Positions 43,001 to 50,202 of a DNA stretch of 64,000 bases are shown here, piece by piece. The position numbers and the translations under genes are program-made. How positions within the stretch are numbered: position 1 is the first letter of the stretch; each line of letters starts with the position of its first letter. A model generated the notes under the pieces. That model saw only the letters and a list, made by a program, of their open reading frames with translations, was not told the origin of the DNA and did not search any database. Source of the stretch: Castellaniella daejeonensis (GTDB lineage: Bacteria; Pseudomonadota; Gammaproteobacteria; Burkholderiales; Burkholderiaceae_B); assembly GCF_039523555.1 (NCBI RefSeq), contig NZ_BAAAFN010000015.1:682001-746000 (forward strand), read 5' to 3'.

Positions 43001-43047
43001 ACGCGTAGTTCTTCTTGGTGCGTCGCATTGAACAGCATGCGTTTCAT
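40039..43047 (-). CDS. rne: Ribonuclease E
   Basis: A 1002-residue RNase E/G-family endonuclease initiating mRNA decay and rRNA/tRNA processing. The N-terminus MKRMLFNATHQEELRVAIVDGQKL leads into an S1 domain (about 35-120). The catalytic DNase-I-like domain has metal-binding Asp in ALVAVDVNSARS and VIDFIDM, and the zinc link CPRCTGTG joins protomers. The second half (from about 530) is disordered: a membrane-anchor-like GGLLKRLIGWITG (cf. segment A), an Arg-rich RNA-binding tract (RRNGAGRNGGRRGERR, RRGRNRRGRGRNR), then a long Ala/Pro/Glu-rich tail. A PNPase-binding or RhlB-binding site is not recognisable by eye. Confidence 0.95.
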   Translation of the reverse strand: MKRMLFNATHQEELRVAIVDGQKLIDLDIETAGREQRKGNIYKGVITRIEPGLEACFVNYGEDRHGFLPFKEVARSYFKEGVDVRTARIQDALTEGQELIIQVEKEERGNKGAALTTFISLAGRYLVLMPNNPRGGGVSRRVEGEDRQELRETMDQLEIPSGMSMIARTAGIGRSVEELQWDLNYLLQLWSAIDAAARENKAPILIYLESSLVIRAIRDYFSPEIGEILIDTDDIHDQATAFMSVVMPDNVNRVKRYRDDVPLFSRFQIEHQIETAYSRTVTLPSGGAIVIDHTEALVAVDVNSARSTRGADIEETALRTNQEAADEVARQLRLRDLGGLIVIDFIDMEDSKNQRAVEQRLRDALHFDRARVQMGKISRFGLMELSRQRLRPALNEGSHVTCPRCTGTGVIRDAESSALHVLRLLQEEAMKEGTAALHAQVPVDVATFLLNEKRRDISQIESRLKVNLVLIPNKSLETPHHHIERLRHDDPRLDENKTSFELAQEPEDKLIWQPNKAQEAKARPEALVKGIQPAQPAPAHVERAPRAAEAAPATAAPAAPQGGLLKRLIGWITGSASGTATPAPEPAAAPARESGDGRRRNGAGRNGGRRGERRSDAPRGERAGRTERAERTEGRPAARRERPAQDIAQPVQAEASAVELHDETAEPRRGRNRRGRGRNRPAESAALSGETIALQAEQAVAPADESAAPQARPQSAANPYGLPDAPQSTPDADAQDDDTPVAGPAVDAEADTDLDTPDPERKRRRRRGRRGRRSSDAADSASTETASIATEDDTPAIETHETPRFDPEVLTADAPAAPVPAETPAAQPAQAEAVDVPAPALAETQPVADEAPAAAPFAHAVPPQAVEPVRQEPAAKTAVETAPVAEPTPAAEPVAEDAAPAADTAPQAEPQETVVTAEHTAAAQDREPDVQETASAAPVQEPSRPISLASLDETLQAAGMQMVETRSTAPYVPPAPPKPLGRARKPVARTQDEPLQQVETTH

Positions 43048-43504
43048 GAGTGGGTTTCTCCGTAGTCAGGGCGCGCCGGATTCGGCGCACGGCCACGGGT
43101 CACTCGGTGTGCGATGCAGCAGTCTGCGAGGAGATCGGTGCGCTGACGAGGTCAGGCCGCGCCGGTCTCCTGGGGAGGGGGCACGGTGCGCCGGTAGGCG
43201 CAAGGTTCTGTCAGCAGGGAGGTCAAGGGCACGATGCGTGATTGACGAAATGATTGCTGGGAACGGCGAACGCGGGCTGTGGGCCGCATCCGGTGCGGAA
43301 GAGCGAGCAGAATCTGCAGCGTCGCACGCGGCCTGACGTCGATTCCTGCGCCCGGCGGCAGTGCGCGGGGGAAGGGAACCGGGACGGAGCCGGCGACCAA
43401 GGACCTGGAGGCTGGAAGTGAGGCAGTACAATGGGGTCCCTGCTGCCAGACGGAGATGCATCCATTGCGTCTCTACGCCCGGCGGTTTCCAGCCTCTATG
43501 GGCT
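43048..43504 (-). promoter_or_regulatory. Long 5' leader of rne (gene-free 483-nt interval)
   Basis: The space 43048-43530 between rne and rluC has no convincing gene on either strand. A promoter at its far end (below) gives a leader of about 457 nt. It contains several perfect small stems on the RNA: 43073-43078 with 43083-43088 (near the start codon), and 43188-43192 with 43197-43201. In E. coli a 361-nt rne leader mediates feedback by RNase E cutting its own mRNA; the same use is inferred here. GGAG lies about 10 nt before the rne ATG. Confidence 0.55.
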
Positions 43505-43510
43505 GTTGCG

Positions 43511-43538
43511 ATTATATGCCGCTTTTCCCTATGCGCAA
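43511..43538 (-). promoter_or_regulatory. Promoter for rne overlapping the rluC start
   Basis: On the minus strand TTGCGC (43533-43538), a 16-nt spacer and a perfect TATAAT (43511-43516). The -35 box lies inside the first codons of rluC. On the plus strand the same bases read TTATAT (43512-43517), 13 nt before the rluC ATG; a better plus-strand -10 may be TACAAT at 43427-43432. Confidence 0.6.
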
Positions 43539-44490
43539 AATAGTTGATCCCCCCGCTTCGCCGCCGTCCGTCCGTCTGGTGGCCGTGGGGACCGAACACG
43601 AAGGGCAGCGGCTGGATAATTTCCTGTTCAGGCTCTGCAAGGGCGTGCCCAAGAGCCACGTCTACAAGGCCATCCGCGACGGCCAGGTGCGGGTCAACAA
43701 GGGCCGTTGCCGGGCCGAGACGCGCCTGTCGGCCGGCGATTCCGTTCGCATCCCGCCGCTGCGCCTGCCCGCGCCGGGGACGTCGGCGCCGGTGCCGCCG
43801 GCAGCCTTTCCCGTGCTGTATGAAGACGCCCACCTGCTGGTGATCGACAAGCCCGCCGGCGTGGCCGTGCATGGCGGCAGCGGGGTGTCCTTCGGCGTGA
43901 TCGAGCAATTGCGCGCGGCGCGTCCCGAAGAACGCCTGCTGGAACTGGCGCACCGCCTGGACCGGGAGACATCCGGGGTGCTGATGGTGGCGCGCAGCCG
44001 CAAGGCCCTGGTGGCCCTGCACGACATGATGCGCGAGAGCAGGGGCCGCAAGCACTACCTGGCGCTGGTCGTGGGCGACTGGGTCAACGACCGCCAGCAC
44101 ATCCGGCTGCCCCTGTTGAAATACCTGACGCCGGACGGCGAGCGCCGGGTGCGCGTCGACGCCCTGGGCAAGCCCGCCCATACCATCGTCACCCTGCGGC
44201 ACCGCTACGCCGGGCGCTATTCCCTGGTGGGGGCCGAACTGCGCACCGGGCGCACCCACCAGATCCGGGTGCATCTGGCGGCGCAGGGGCATCCGATCGC
44301 CGGCGACGAGAAATACGGGCCGGATGAGATTCGCGCCGCCCTGGCCGCCCAGGGTTTCCGGCGCATGTTCCTGCATGCGCACCGGCTGGAGATCCCGCAT
44401 CCGGTTTCCGGCGAACCCCTGGTTTTCGAAGCCCCGCTGCCGCCCGCCTGCCTGGCGCTGCTGGACCATCTGGAACACGACCGTCCATGA
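43531..44490 (+). CDS. rluC: 23S rRNA pseudouridine synthase RluC
   Basis: A 319-residue enzyme isomerising uridines 955, 2504 and 2580 (E. coli numbers) of 23S rRNA. The N-terminal S4 RNA-binding domain is at about 25-85 (RLDNFLFRLCKGVPKSHVYKAIRDG). Catalytic Asp144 is in HRLDRETSGVL, with the RTHQIRVHL motif downstream. The start at 43531 (MRKIV) suits the family; the frame is open further upstream but lacks similarity. It is divergent from rne, as in E. coli. The 3' end overlaps the next gene (ATGA). Confidence 0.94.
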   Translation: MRKIVDPPASPPSVRLVAVGTEHEGQRLDNFLFRLCKGVPKSHVYKAIRDGQVRVNKGRCRAETRLSAGDSVRIPPLRLPAPGTSAPVPPAAFPVLYEDAHLLVIDKPAGVAVHGGSGVSFGVIEQLRAARPEERLLELAHRLDRETSGVLMVARSRKALVALHDMMRESRGRKHYLALVVGDWVNDRQHIRLPLLKYLTPDGERRVRVDALGKPAHTIVTLRHRYAGRYSLVGAELRTGRTHQIRVHLAAQGHPIAGDEKYGPDEIRAALAAQGFRRMFLHAHRLEIPHPVSGEPLVFEAPLPPACLALLDHLEHDRP

Positions 44491-45164
44491 CCTCCCCGAG
44501 CCTGCCGGAAAAACAATATCGCGCCGTGATCTTCGACTGGGACGGCACCCTGCTGGATTCCACGCACCATATCGTCGGGGCGCTGCTGGGGGCCTGCCGC
44601 GACCTGGGCCTGCGCGAACCATCGCGCGAAGAGGCCGGCTGGGTGATCGGGCTGTCGCTGCAGGCGGCCTTGTACCGCCTGGTGCCGGACCTGGGCGCCG
44701 ATCGTGTGGACATTTTCGTCCAGCGCTATCGCGCCCACTTCATGGCGCTGCAGCATGAAATGCGCCTGTTCGAGGGTCAGGATCTCCTGCTGCGCGAACT
44801 GAGCGCGGGCGGCGCGGTGCTGGGCGTGGCCACGGGCAAGAGCCGCCGCGGCCTGGACGAATCGATCGAACGGCTGGGCCTGCGCGACCTGTTTCGCGCC
44901 ACGCGCACGGCCGACGAAGCGCGCGGCAAGCCGGATCCGGATATGCTGTTGCAGTTGCTTGCCGAACTGGGCCTGGCGCCGGAATCGGTGCTGATGGTGG
45001 GCGATACCACGCATGATGTCCTGATGGCGCGCGCCGCCGGAGTGGACAGCCTGGCGGTCGCCTATGGGGCCCACGCACCGTCGCTGCTGGAATCGGCCGG
45101 GCCGACGGCGCTGGTGGCCACGGTGCCCGACATGCAGGCCTGGATCCGGTCGCGAGCGGGCTGA
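44487..45164 (+). CDS. HAD-family phosphatase (phosphoglycolate-phosphatase-like)
   Basis: A 225-residue HAD hydrolase with an alpha-helical cap. Motif I is FDWDGTLLDS (nucleophile and acid Asp), motif II VATGKS, motif III Lys in RGKPDPDML, and motif IV MVGDTTHDVLMA. It is of the Gph/PpaX subgroup. The substrate is not known; phosphoglycolate or another small phosphate ester is likely. It is translationally coupled to rluC (ATGA), an arrangement conserved in betaproteobacteria. Confidence 0.88.
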   Translation: MTSPSLPEKQYRAVIFDWDGTLLDSTHHIVGALLGACRDLGLREPSREEAGWVIGLSLQAALYRLVPDLGADRVDIFVQRYRAHFMALQHEMRLFEGQDLLLRELSAGGAVLGVATGKSRRGLDESIERLGLRDLFRATRTADEARGKPDPDMLLQLLAELGLAPESVLMVGDTTHDVLMARAAGVDSLAVAYGAHAPSLLESAGPTALVATVPDMQAWIRSRAG

Positions 45165-45257
45165 ACCCCGCCGGAATCGACTGTTTTCCTGCGCGGCGCC
45201 GAACTTTTTTCTCTGGCGGCGATCTAATCCGGATTGCCACTCTGCAGGTGGATCATC

Positions 45258-46220
45258 ATGCGCGCACCCTGGGAAATCGGTATTCCGCCCTCTGAAATCA
45301 CGCCCGAGTCCGTCTGGTTGTCGCGACGGCGCTGGCTGCGGCAGGCCGCCCTGGGGTCGCTGGCGCTGGGCGCCGGTGGCCTGGCCAGGGCGGTGCCTGC
45401 CGATGGGCTCGAAGGCGCCGTGCTGGAAGCCCCGCGCGATGCCCGCTGGTCGACCGATGAGTCGCCCAATCGCTGGAAGGACATCACCACCTACAACAAT
45501 TTCTACGAGTTCGGCACCGGCAAGGGCGACCCGGCCGAATATGCCGGCCGGATGCGGCTCGAGCCCTGGACGGTGCGGATCGACGGCGCCGTGCGCAAGC
45601 CCATGACCCTGGACGTGGATGCGCTGCGGCGCCTGGCGCCCCTGGAAGAGCGCGTCTACCGGCTGCGCTGTGTCGAGGCCTGGTCCATGGTGGTGCCCTG
45701 GACGGGTTATTCCCTGTCCCACCTGCTGCGCCAGGTCGAGCCGACGGCGGACGCCCGCTATGTGGTGTTCACGACCGCGCTGCAGCCCGATGCCATGCCG
45801 GGCGTGGCGGCCGGGGTCCTGGACTGGCCCTATGTCGAGGGCCTGCGCATGGACGAGGCCATGCATCCGCTGGCGCTGCTGACCTTCGGCGTCTACGGAC
45901 GCGTCCTGCCGCCCCAGAACGGCGCGCCCTTGCGGGTGGTCGTGCCGTGGAAATACGGTTTCAAGTCGGCCAAGTCGCTGGTCGGGATCCATCTGCAGGC
46001 CGAGCCGCCCGTCACCAGCTGGATGCGTGCCGCACCGCGGGAATACGGGTTCTATGCCAACGTGAACCCGGCGGTGCCGCATCCCCGCTGGAGCCAGGAA
46101 ACCGAACGCCGCATCGGAGCCGGTTTCTTCGCGCCCCGCCTGCCCACGCAGCCCTTCAACGGTTATGCCGAGTCGGTGGCCGGGCTGTATGCGGGCATGG
46201 ATCTGGCGCGCAACTTCTGA
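45258..46220 (+). CDS. msrP: Periplasmic methionine sulfoxide reductase, molybdoenzyme MsrP
   Basis: A 320-residue molybdenum enzyme (formerly YedY) repairing methionine sulfoxides in envelope proteins. A Tat signal SRRRWLRQAALGSLALGAGG (residues 22-41) exports it folded. The molybdenum ligand is Cys138 (YRLRCVEAWSMVVPW). It begins with PPSEITPE, an MsrP hallmark. The start is the ATG at 45258; a TTG eight codons upstream is unlikely. It takes electrons from MsrQ, encoded by the overlapping next gene (TGATG). A 93-nt gap upstream may hold a promoter (TAATCC), not clear. Confidence 0.94.
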   Translation: MRAPWEIGIPPSEITPESVWLSRRRWLRQAALGSLALGAGGLARAVPADGLEGAVLEAPRDARWSTDESPNRWKDITTYNNFYEFGTGKGDPAEYAGRMRLEPWTVRIDGAVRKPMTLDVDALRRLAPLEERVYRLRCVEAWSMVVPWTGYSLSHLLRQVEPTADARYVVFTTALQPDAMPGVAAGVLDWPYVEGLRMDEAMHPLALLTFGVYGRVLPPQNGAPLRVVVPWKYGFKSAKSLVGIHLQAEPPVTSWMRAAPREYGFYANVNPAVPHPRWSQETERRIGAGFFAPRLPTQPFNGYAESVAGLYAGMDLARNF

Positions 46221-46903
46221 TGGGTGCGCGTGCAGCCGGCATGCAGTCCGCCGCGCCGGGGGCCGGCGCGCGCCGGCCGCGTCCGGGCGGGGGGCGGCTC
46301 CTGGGGGTCTGCATCCATGCCTGCGGTTTGTTTCCCCTGCTGCGATGGTTCGCACTCGGGGCGGCCGGGGGGTTGGGGGCCAATCCGCAGGAATTCCTGA
46401 CCCGTTCCTCGGGCATCTGGGCGTTGGCGCTGCTCTGGGCCACGCTGGCCGTGACGCCGGCGCGCCGGCTGGGCTGGACGAGCCTGCTGCGCCATAGGCG
46501 CAAGCTGGGCCTGTATGCATTCTTCTATACCGTGCTGCACGTCCTGGCCTGGGCGGTCTGGGACCGCGGCGGTGTGCCGGCCGCGATGTGGGAAGACCTG
46601 TGGCGGCGCGACTTCATCGGCGTGGGCGCTCTGGCCGTGCTGTGCCTGGTCCCGCTGGCGCTGACGTCCACCCAGGGCTGGATGCGGCGCCTGGGGCGCG
46701 GCTGGAAGCGCCTGCATACACTGGTCTATCCCGCCGCTGCCCTGTCGGTGCTGCATTTCGACTGGATGCGGGCGGGGAAGAACGACTTCCTGGAACCGCG
46801 CCTGTACGCCCTGGTGCTGGCCCTGCTGCTGGCCGCGCGCCTGCCGGGGTGGTGGCGTGGCTGGCGCACGGCGCGGCGCGGCGCCCCGGGCAGCCAGGGC
46901 TGA
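46220..46903 (+). CDS. msrQ: MsrQ haem-binding membrane subunit
   Basis: A 227-residue inner-membrane b-type cytochrome (formerly YedZ) that passes electrons from quinol or flavin to MsrP. About six hydrophobic segments with candidate haem His residues in ACGLFPL/CIHACG, YTVLHVLAW and LHTLVYPAAALSVLHF. TSTQGWMRRLGRGWKRLHTLVY is a family hallmark. The first 25 residues are Ala/Gly/Arg-rich and extra to the family; a later start at Met8 is possible. It ends 20 nt from a convergent methyltransferase gene. Confidence 0.92.
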   Translation: MGARAAGMQSAAPGAGARRPRPGGGRLLGVCIHACGLFPLLRWFALGAAGGLGANPQEFLTRSSGIWALALLWATLAVTPARRLGWTSLLRHRRKLGLYAFFYTVLHVLAWAVWDRGGVPAAMWEDLWRRDFIGVGALAVLCLVPLALTSTQGWMRRLGRGWKRLHTLVYPAAALSVLHFDWMRAGKNDFLEPRLYALVLALLLAARLPGWWRGWRTARRGAPGSQG

Positions 46904-46923
46904 GACCACCACCCCGGCCGGCT

Positions 46924-47631
46924 TCAGCTGGCCAGGTACAGGAACAGCGTCGGCTTGCGTTCGAAATCCGGCGGCCCGGCCTTGCGCCACTGGGCGATGG
47001 TGCGCGTGGCGATGGCCTCGTCGTCGCAGGTCAGGGAACTGGCGATGCACAGCCGGGTCGTGTCGCGCAGGGTGCGCAGCAGGGCCTCGAAGAGCGCGCT
47101 GTTCCGGTAGGGCGTTTCGATCAGGATCTGGGTCTGCTGCTGCTTGTGGGATGCCGATTCCCAGGCGCGCAGCTGGGCGTCGCGCTCGTGCGCCTTGACC
47201 GGCGCGTAGCCATGGAAGGCGAAGCGCTGGCCCTGCAGGCCGCTGGCCATCAGCCCCAGCATGATGGACGAAGGCCCGGTCCAGGGCACGACCCGGATGC
47301 CGGCGGCGTGCGCCTGGGCCACGACCAGCGCGCCCGGGTCCGCCACGGCGGGGCAGCCGGCTTCCGAAACCAGGCCGATGTCTTCGCCTGCGGGCACGCC
47401 GTTCAGCCAGGCGCGGATTTCCGCGGCCTGCGTGTCCGGCTTCAGGGTATGGATGAGGATTTCCTGGAGCGGAACGGTGGTTTCGACCTGCTTCAGGAAG
47501 GCGCGCGCCGATTTCGCGTTTTCGGCGATGAAGCAGCGCAGCGTGGCGGCGATTTCGCGGGCGGCGAGCGGCAGCCAGCGCCCGGGGTCGGCCTGGCCCA
47601 GGCCGACGGGGATCAGGTGCAATGTGGTCAT
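46924..47631 (-). CDS. Tetrapyrrole-methylase-family SAM methyltransferase (RsmI-like)
   Basis: A 235-residue protein with the TP-methylase fold. The stretches IGLVSEAGCPAVADPGALVV, VVPWTGPSSIMLGLMASGLQG and ILIETPYRNSALFEALL resemble RsmI (16S rRNA 2'-O-methyltransferase for C1402). It is shorter than RsmI (about 285) and its N-terminus (LHLIPVGLGQADPGRWLP) differs, so it is a paralogous group whose target I cannot name. Its ATG overlaps the stop of yceF (47628-47631). Confidence 0.82.
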   Translation of the reverse strand: MTTLHLIPVGLGQADPGRWLPLAAREIAATLRCFIAENAKSARAFLKQVETTVPLQEILIHTLKPDTQAAEIRAWLNGVPAGEDIGLVSEAGCPAVADPGALVVAQAHAAGIRVVPWTGPSSIMLGLMASGLQGQRFAFHGYAPVKAHERDAQLRAWESASHKQQQTQILIETPYRNSALFEALLRTLRDTTRLCIASSLTCDDEAIATRTIAQWRKAGPPDFERKPTLFLYLAS

Positions 47632-48224
47632 GGTTGTCCGTTCCCGGTGTGGGCGCCCAGCGGTTCCAGGCCGAAGGCCCGCAGCATGCGGCACAGGGCG
47701 ATCAGGGGCAGGCCGATCAGGGCGGTGGGATCGTCGCTGCGCATGCGCTCCATCAGGGCCACGCCCAGGCATTCGGCCTTGGCGCTTCCGGCCGTATCAT
47801 ATGGCTGCTCGACGCGCAGGTAGTGTTCGATCCGGGCGTCGTCCAGGGCCAGGAAGCGGCATTCGGTCGGCACGTGTTCCAGCAGATGGCGCTGCCCGTC
47901 GGTGACGCACAGGGCCGTATGAAACAGGACGTCGTGGCCGCCGAAGCGGCGCAGCTGTTCGCGGGCTGCCTCGAAGGATCCCGGCTTGCCGACGGGTTCG
48001 CCCTGGAACGCGGCGACCTGGTCCGAACCGATCACCAGGGCGCCAGGGTTGCGCGCAGCGATCGCGGCGGCCTTTTCCCTGGCCAGGCGCAACGACAGGT
48101 CGAGCGGCGTTTCGCCCGGCAGGGGGCTTTCGTCGATGTCCGGGGATTGGACCGAAAAGGGCAGGTTCAGCCGCTGCAGCAAGGCGCGGCGGTAAGGTGA
48201 ACTGGAGGCCAGTATGAGCGGCAT
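47628..48224 (-). CDS. yceF: Maf-family nucleotide pyrophosphatase YceF
   Basis: A 198-residue Maf protein. LILASSSPYRRALLQRL at the N-terminus, the PDIDESPLPGE loop, LVIGSDQVA and DTAGSAKAE are family motifs. E. coli YceF hydrolyses 7-methyl-GTP; the same is expected here because the gene sits in the conserved place divergent from yceD-rpmF. The start is the ATG at 48224; the reading frame extends upstream without similarity. Confidence 0.9.
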   Translation of the reverse strand: MPLILASSSPYRRALLQRLNLPFSVQSPDIDESPLPGETPLDLSLRLAREKAAAIAARNPGALVIGSDQVAAFQGEPVGKPGSFEAAREQLRRFGGHDVLFHTALCVTDGQRHLLEHVPTECRFLALDDARIEHYLRVEQPYDTAGSAKAECLGVALMERMRSDDPTALIGLPLIALCRMLRAFGLEPLGAHTGNGQP

Positions 48225-48283
48225 GGGGAAATCCTGGTAAGCGTGCGCCAGTTTACCGTGCGGAGCGGGTCTGCGAGTAAACA

Positions 48284-48313
48284 TTGACCCTGTGCCCTGG
48301 GATCGAGTATCAT
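48284..48313 (+). promoter_or_regulatory. Promoter for yceD-rpmF-plsX-fab operon
   Basis: TTGACC (48284-48289), an 18-nt spacer and TATCAT (48308-48313), 28 nt before the yceD ATG. This is the best-formed -35/-10 pair seen in the window. It lies in the 117-nt space shared with divergent yceF. Confidence 0.65.
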
Positions 48314-48341
48314 CTAAAGTTTTCCCGAGCAACAAAACTTC

Positions 48342-48842
48342 ATGGTCATCGATGCGATCGGGTTCGCACGGGCCGGACAGGCCCTGGATGGCGTCGTGCG
48401 AGCGGACCGGTTCGCGCGCCTGTGCCAGGATCTGCCCGAACCCCAGGACCACGATATCCGCTGGCAGGTGCGCGGGCGGGCCGATGCGTCGTCCGGCCAG
48501 TCCTGGCTGGATGTCGAGGCCAGCGGCCCCGTGCGGGTCGTCTGCCAGCGCTGCCTGGAAGTCTTCAGCCTGACGCTGCGGGTGTCCAGCGCGCTGGGCC
48601 TGGTGGAAACCCAGGCGCAGCTCGATGCCATGGATGCGCTCGAAACCGAAGGCCGTGGCCCCGAGATCGAATACCTCGTGGCCGAGCAGCGCCTGGATGT
48701 CCTGGGCCTGGTCGAAGACGAGCTGATCCTGGCGCTGCCCTATGCTCCCCGCCACGATGTGTGTCCGGGAGACGGGGATGTGCCGGAAGCGCCCCGGCGC
48801 CCCTCGCCGTTCGCTGTCCTGGAACGGCTTGGGAAAGACTGA
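48342..48842 (+). CDS. yceD: YceD (DUF177) protein
   Basis: A 166-residue protein with the DUF177 signature: VVCQRCLEVFSLTL (two cysteines) and VEDELILALPYAPRH. It is required for normal 23S rRNA levels in E. coli and plants, probably as a large-subunit assembly factor. It sits directly upstream of rpmF, the universal proteobacterial arrangement. The start at 48342 has no strong Shine-Dalgarno sequence. Confidence 0.92.
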   Translation: MVIDAIGFARAGQALDGVVRADRFARLCQDLPEPQDHDIRWQVRGRADASSGQSWLDVEASGPVRVVCQRCLEVFSLTLRVSSALGLVETQAQLDAMDALETEGRGPEIEYLVAEQRLDVLGLVEDELILALPYAPRHDVCPGDGDVPEAPRRPSPFAVLERLGKD

Positions 48843-48876
48843 ATTTTTCGTTTAACACACGGGCTTGTGCTTACCT

Positions 48877-48882
48877 TAAAAT
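48877..48882 (+). promoter_or_regulatory. Putative -10 element for rpmF
   Basis: TAAAAT 27 nt before the rpmF ATG, in the 66-nt yceD-rpmF gap. TTAACA (48852-48857) is a possible -35 with a long 19-nt spacer. CAGGAG before the ATG is the ribosome binding site. Confidence 0.45.
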
Positions 48883-48908
48883 GAGCGGCCCCGATCACAG
48901 GAGTCATC

Positions 48909-49091
48909 ATGGCTGTCCAGCAAAACAAAAAGAGCCCGTCCAAGCGCGGCATGCATCGTTCGCACGATTTCCTCACGGCTCCCGCCACGGCCATCGAGCC
49001 CACGACCGGTGAACTGCACCTGCGCCACCACATCAGCCCGAACGGCATCTATCGCGGCCGCAAGGTCCTGAAGACCAAGAACGACGAATAA
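48909..49091 (+). CDS. rpmF: 50S ribosomal protein L32
   Basis: A 60-residue L32 (MAVQQNKKSPSKRGMHRSHD, ending RGRKVLKTKNDE). It contains no cysteine, so it is the zinc-free type. Strong ribosome binding site CAGGAG 7 nt upstream. It precedes plsX, the standard link between ribosome and phospholipid genes. Confidence 0.98.
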   Translation: MAVQQNKKSPSKRGMHRSHDFLTAPATAIEPTTGELHLRHHISPNGIYRGRKVLKTKNDE

Positions 49092-49122
49092 GCCATCCGC
49101 GCCTAGGTTCCTCCACGCGCCG

Positions 49123-50181
49123 ATGTCCCATTCCAATCCGACCATCGCCATCGATTGCATGGGCGGCGACCATGGCTTGCCGGTCACCGTGCCGGCGGCG
49201 ATGGCGTTCGCCCAGTCGCACCCCGATACCCGGTGCCTGCTGGTCGGCGACGAGGCACTGATCCGCCAGGCCCTGCAGCAGAACGCGGCGGCGGCCGGCC
49301 AGTTCGAGATCCTGCATGCCTCCGAAGTCGTCACCATGCACGATTCGGTGGAAGTCGCCCTGCGCCGCAAGAAAGACTCTTCGATGCGGGTGGCGGTGCA
49401 GGCCGTGAAGGACGGCCGCGCCGATGCCGCCGTATCGGCCGGCAACACCGGCGCCTGGATGGCGATCTCCCGCTACGTGCTCAAGACGCTGGACGGCATC
49501 GACCGACCGGCCATCGCCACCGCGCTGCCCAACCAGAACGGCGGGTCCACCACCGTGCTGGATCTCGGGGCCAATGTGGATTGCACGGCCGAGCACCTGC
49601 TGCAGTTCGGTCTCATGGGGGCCGCCCTGGTGTCCGCCGTGGACCGCCGCACACAGCCCTCCGTCGGCCTGCTGAACATCGGCGAGGAACTCATCAAGGG
49701 CAACGAGGTCGTCAAGCAGGCGGCCGACCTGCTGCGCGGCAGCGGCCTGAACTTCTACGGCAACGTGGAAGGCGACGACATCTTCAAGGGCACGGTGGAC
49801 GTGGTCGTCTGCGACGGCTTCGTCGGCAACGTGGTCCTCAAATCCGTCGAAGGCCTGGCGCGCATGATCAGCGGCATGATGCGCGAGGAATTCCGCCGCA
49901 ATCCCCTCACCATGGCCGCGGGCCTGGTGGCCACGCCCGTGCTGCAGCGCTTTCGCGCCCGCGTGGACAATCGCCGCTACAATGGGGCGGCCCTGCTGGG
50001 CCTGCGCGGCATCGTCATCAAGAGCCATGGCTCGGCCGACGCCTATGCCTATGGCCAGGCGCTGCAGCGTGCCCGCGAAGCCGTGCTCAACGGTCTCCTC
50101 GAAGGCACCATCCAGCGTCTTGAAGTCCTGCGCGGCCGGCTGCAAACCCCCGCAGCAGGCGACCCGGCCCCGACGGCCTAG
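49123..50181 (+). CDS. plsX: Phosphate acyltransferase PlsX
   Basis: A 352-residue peripheral enzyme turning acyl-ACP into acyl-phosphate, the substrate for PlsY in phospholipid synthesis. Family features are IDCMGGDHG at the N-terminus, SAGNTGAWMA, LDLGANVDCTAEHLLQF, LLNIGEELIKGNE and VVCDGFVGNVVLK. Length is standard. It is followed by fabH after 21 nt. Confidence 0.97.
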   Translation: MSHSNPTIAIDCMGGDHGLPVTVPAAMAFAQSHPDTRCLLVGDEALIRQALQQNAAAAGQFEILHASEVVTMHDSVEVALRRKKDSSMRVAVQAVKDGRADAAVSAGNTGAWMAISRYVLKTLDGIDRPAIATALPNQNGGSTTVLDLGANVDCTAEHLLQFGLMGAALVSAVDRRTQPSVGLLNIGEELIKGNEVVKQAADLLRGSGLNFYGNVEGDDIFKGTVDVVVCDGFVGNVVLKSVEGLARMISGMMREEFRRNPLTMAAGLVATPVLQRFRARVDNRRYNGAALLGLRGIVIKSHGSADAYAYGQALQRAREAVLNGLLEGTIQRLEVLRGRLQTPAAGDPAPTA

Positions 50182-50202
50182 CCTTCTTTTTCCGGAATCG
50201 AT

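Noticed and set aside
39958..43008. A 1016-codon open frame on the plus strand opposite rne
   Set aside because: Gly/Arg/Ala low-complexity sequence mirroring the repetitive rne tail. rne has clear catalytic motifs.
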